DNA of 64,000 nt. Source: JANXQG01 sp963719885 (GTDB taxonomy: Bacteria; Planctomycetota; Planctomycetia; Pirellulales; Thermoguttaceae). The DNA lies in assembly GCA_963719885.1 (NCBI GenBank), contig CAVRDP010000007.1, positions 248,001 to 312,000 of the forward strand, written 5' to 3'. The position numbers and the translations under genes were made by a program. Below the pieces are notes generated by a model. It ran no database searches, was not told the DNA's origin, and saw nothing but the letters and a program-made list of their open reading frames with translations. The number at the start of each line of letters is the position of its first letter. Position 1 is the first letter of the stretch. This document shows positions 63,540-64,000 of the stretch, piece by piece.

Positions 63540-64000
63540 ATGACGAGTAACTTAGTGGACTTTTCCGTATCGGTTGCACCGAGCGAGAATGACGCACTTC
63601 TCGCGTTGGAATCGAGTCGCCAATTGGCGAAGCTGCTTGAGAAACCCTCGCGCCAACTGCGGGTGCAAGTACAATCCGACGACGTTCCGGAAGAAACCGT
63701 AACGATTCCAACCACGGCCATTCGCCTACTGAACGATATTCTCGTTGAAATGGCAAAAGGCAATGCCGTAACCCTAATCCCGATGCAGGCGGAACTGACC
63801 ACCCAGCAAGCCGCCGACCTGCTGAACGTTTCGCGCCCGTTCCTCGTCGAACAATTGGAAGAGGGAGCGATTCCATTTCGCAAAGTCGGCACCCATCGCC
63901 GCGTCCTCTTCCGCGATCTGATGGCCTACAAGCAAACCATGGATCGTAACCGATTACAGGCCCTTGACGAGCTTTCCGCCCTCGATCAGCAACTCGGGCT
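63540..64000 (+). CDS. Excisionase-type helix-turn-helix antitoxin (cut by window edge)
   Basis: ATG 63540 follows GAGGA. The open frame runs to the edge (153 codons). The N-terminal half is acidic (SENDALLALESSRQLAKLLE), then ELTTQQAADLLNVSRPFLVE, a winged-helix excisionase/MerR-like motif, followed by EGAIPFRKVGTHRRVLFRDL. LQALDELSALDQQLG ends the visible part. This order is common in antitoxins paired with PIN-domain (VapC-like) toxins, so a toxin gene probably follows to the right of the window. DNA binding through the helix-turn-helix and autoregulation are likely. Confidence 0.72.
   Translation, partial: MTSNLVDFSVSVAPSENDALLALESSRQLAKLLEKPSRQLRVQVQSDDVPEETVTIPTTAIRLLNDILVEMAKGNAVTLIPMQAELTTQQAADLLNVSRPFLVEQLEEGAIPFRKVGTHRRVLFRDLMAYKQTMDRNRLQALDELSALDQQLG

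Overview
The window reads as one chromosomal segment of a GC-rich planctomycete, probably Pirellulales-like. Signs are a LEPR-XLL-type motif (EPLEQRAMLS) in a secreted FG-GAP protein, a PEP-CTERM tail on a trypsin-like protease, a large YidC carrying a PDZ-like domain, a small arginine-rich protein of a type I associate with planctomycetes, and many palindromic intergenic repeats. I saw no rRNA, tRNA or CRISPR array. About 15 genes are readable only across one or two single-base frameshifts, several of them self-compensating. This points to indel errors in the assembly more than to true decay, so I annotate those genes across their full span.

Layout. 1-2.8 kb: a branched-chain leader peptide and attenuator in front of citramalate synthase (cimA), then a Phd/Doc-type toxin-antitoxin pair. 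2.8-10 kb: valyl-tRNA synthetase split by a palindromic repeat, a small basic protein, a membrane protein, threonine aldolase and a ThDP-dependent 2-oxoacid decarboxylase. 10-14.3 kb: an aldolase-like gene followed by a nested mobile region, in which a palindromic repeat is invaded by a 0.68-kb hairpin-rich element and a two-ORF transposon sharing its ends. 14.3-19.6 kb: yidC, a metallophosphoesterase, tsaB, a zinc-ribbon protein and a spermidine-synthase remnant.

19.8-36 kb is a stress-physiology block: an EmrAB-type efflux pair, azoreductase, a cNMP-binding/thioredoxin-reductase fusion, PTS enzyme I, Dps, a K+ channel and an HtrA protease, then a large secreted FG-GAP/IPT protein, two divergent DUF2294 (MpsC-like) genes, csrA and a transglutaminase-like protein. 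36-47.5 kb is carbohydrate metabolism: a GT4-type glycosyltransferase, a companion (alpha/alpha)-barrel-like protein, two GH130-type phosphorylases, a secreted GH127-like hydrolase, DUF302, an SDR and an MGH1/GH63-type glucosidase. The DUF2294-csrA operon and the glycosyltransferase operon are each preceded by the same structured RNA leader ending in an intrinsic terminator, which looks like a riboswitch-type control element in two copies.

47.5-53.4 kb holds a gene-poor stretch with structured and tandem repeats, two small ORFs, a secreted HNH-like protein, a low-GC stand-alone TIR-domain protein and a secreted glycosidase-like protein. 53.6-60.5 kb: hemL, a PEP-CTERM protease and a YhaN/YhaO (SbcCD-like) pair whose nuclease subunit has a degraded metal site. 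60.5-64 kb: repeats, a second copy of the hairpin-rich element, a terminase small/large-subunit fusion remnant, a DUF4338-like remnant and a truncated excisionase-type antitoxin at the edge.
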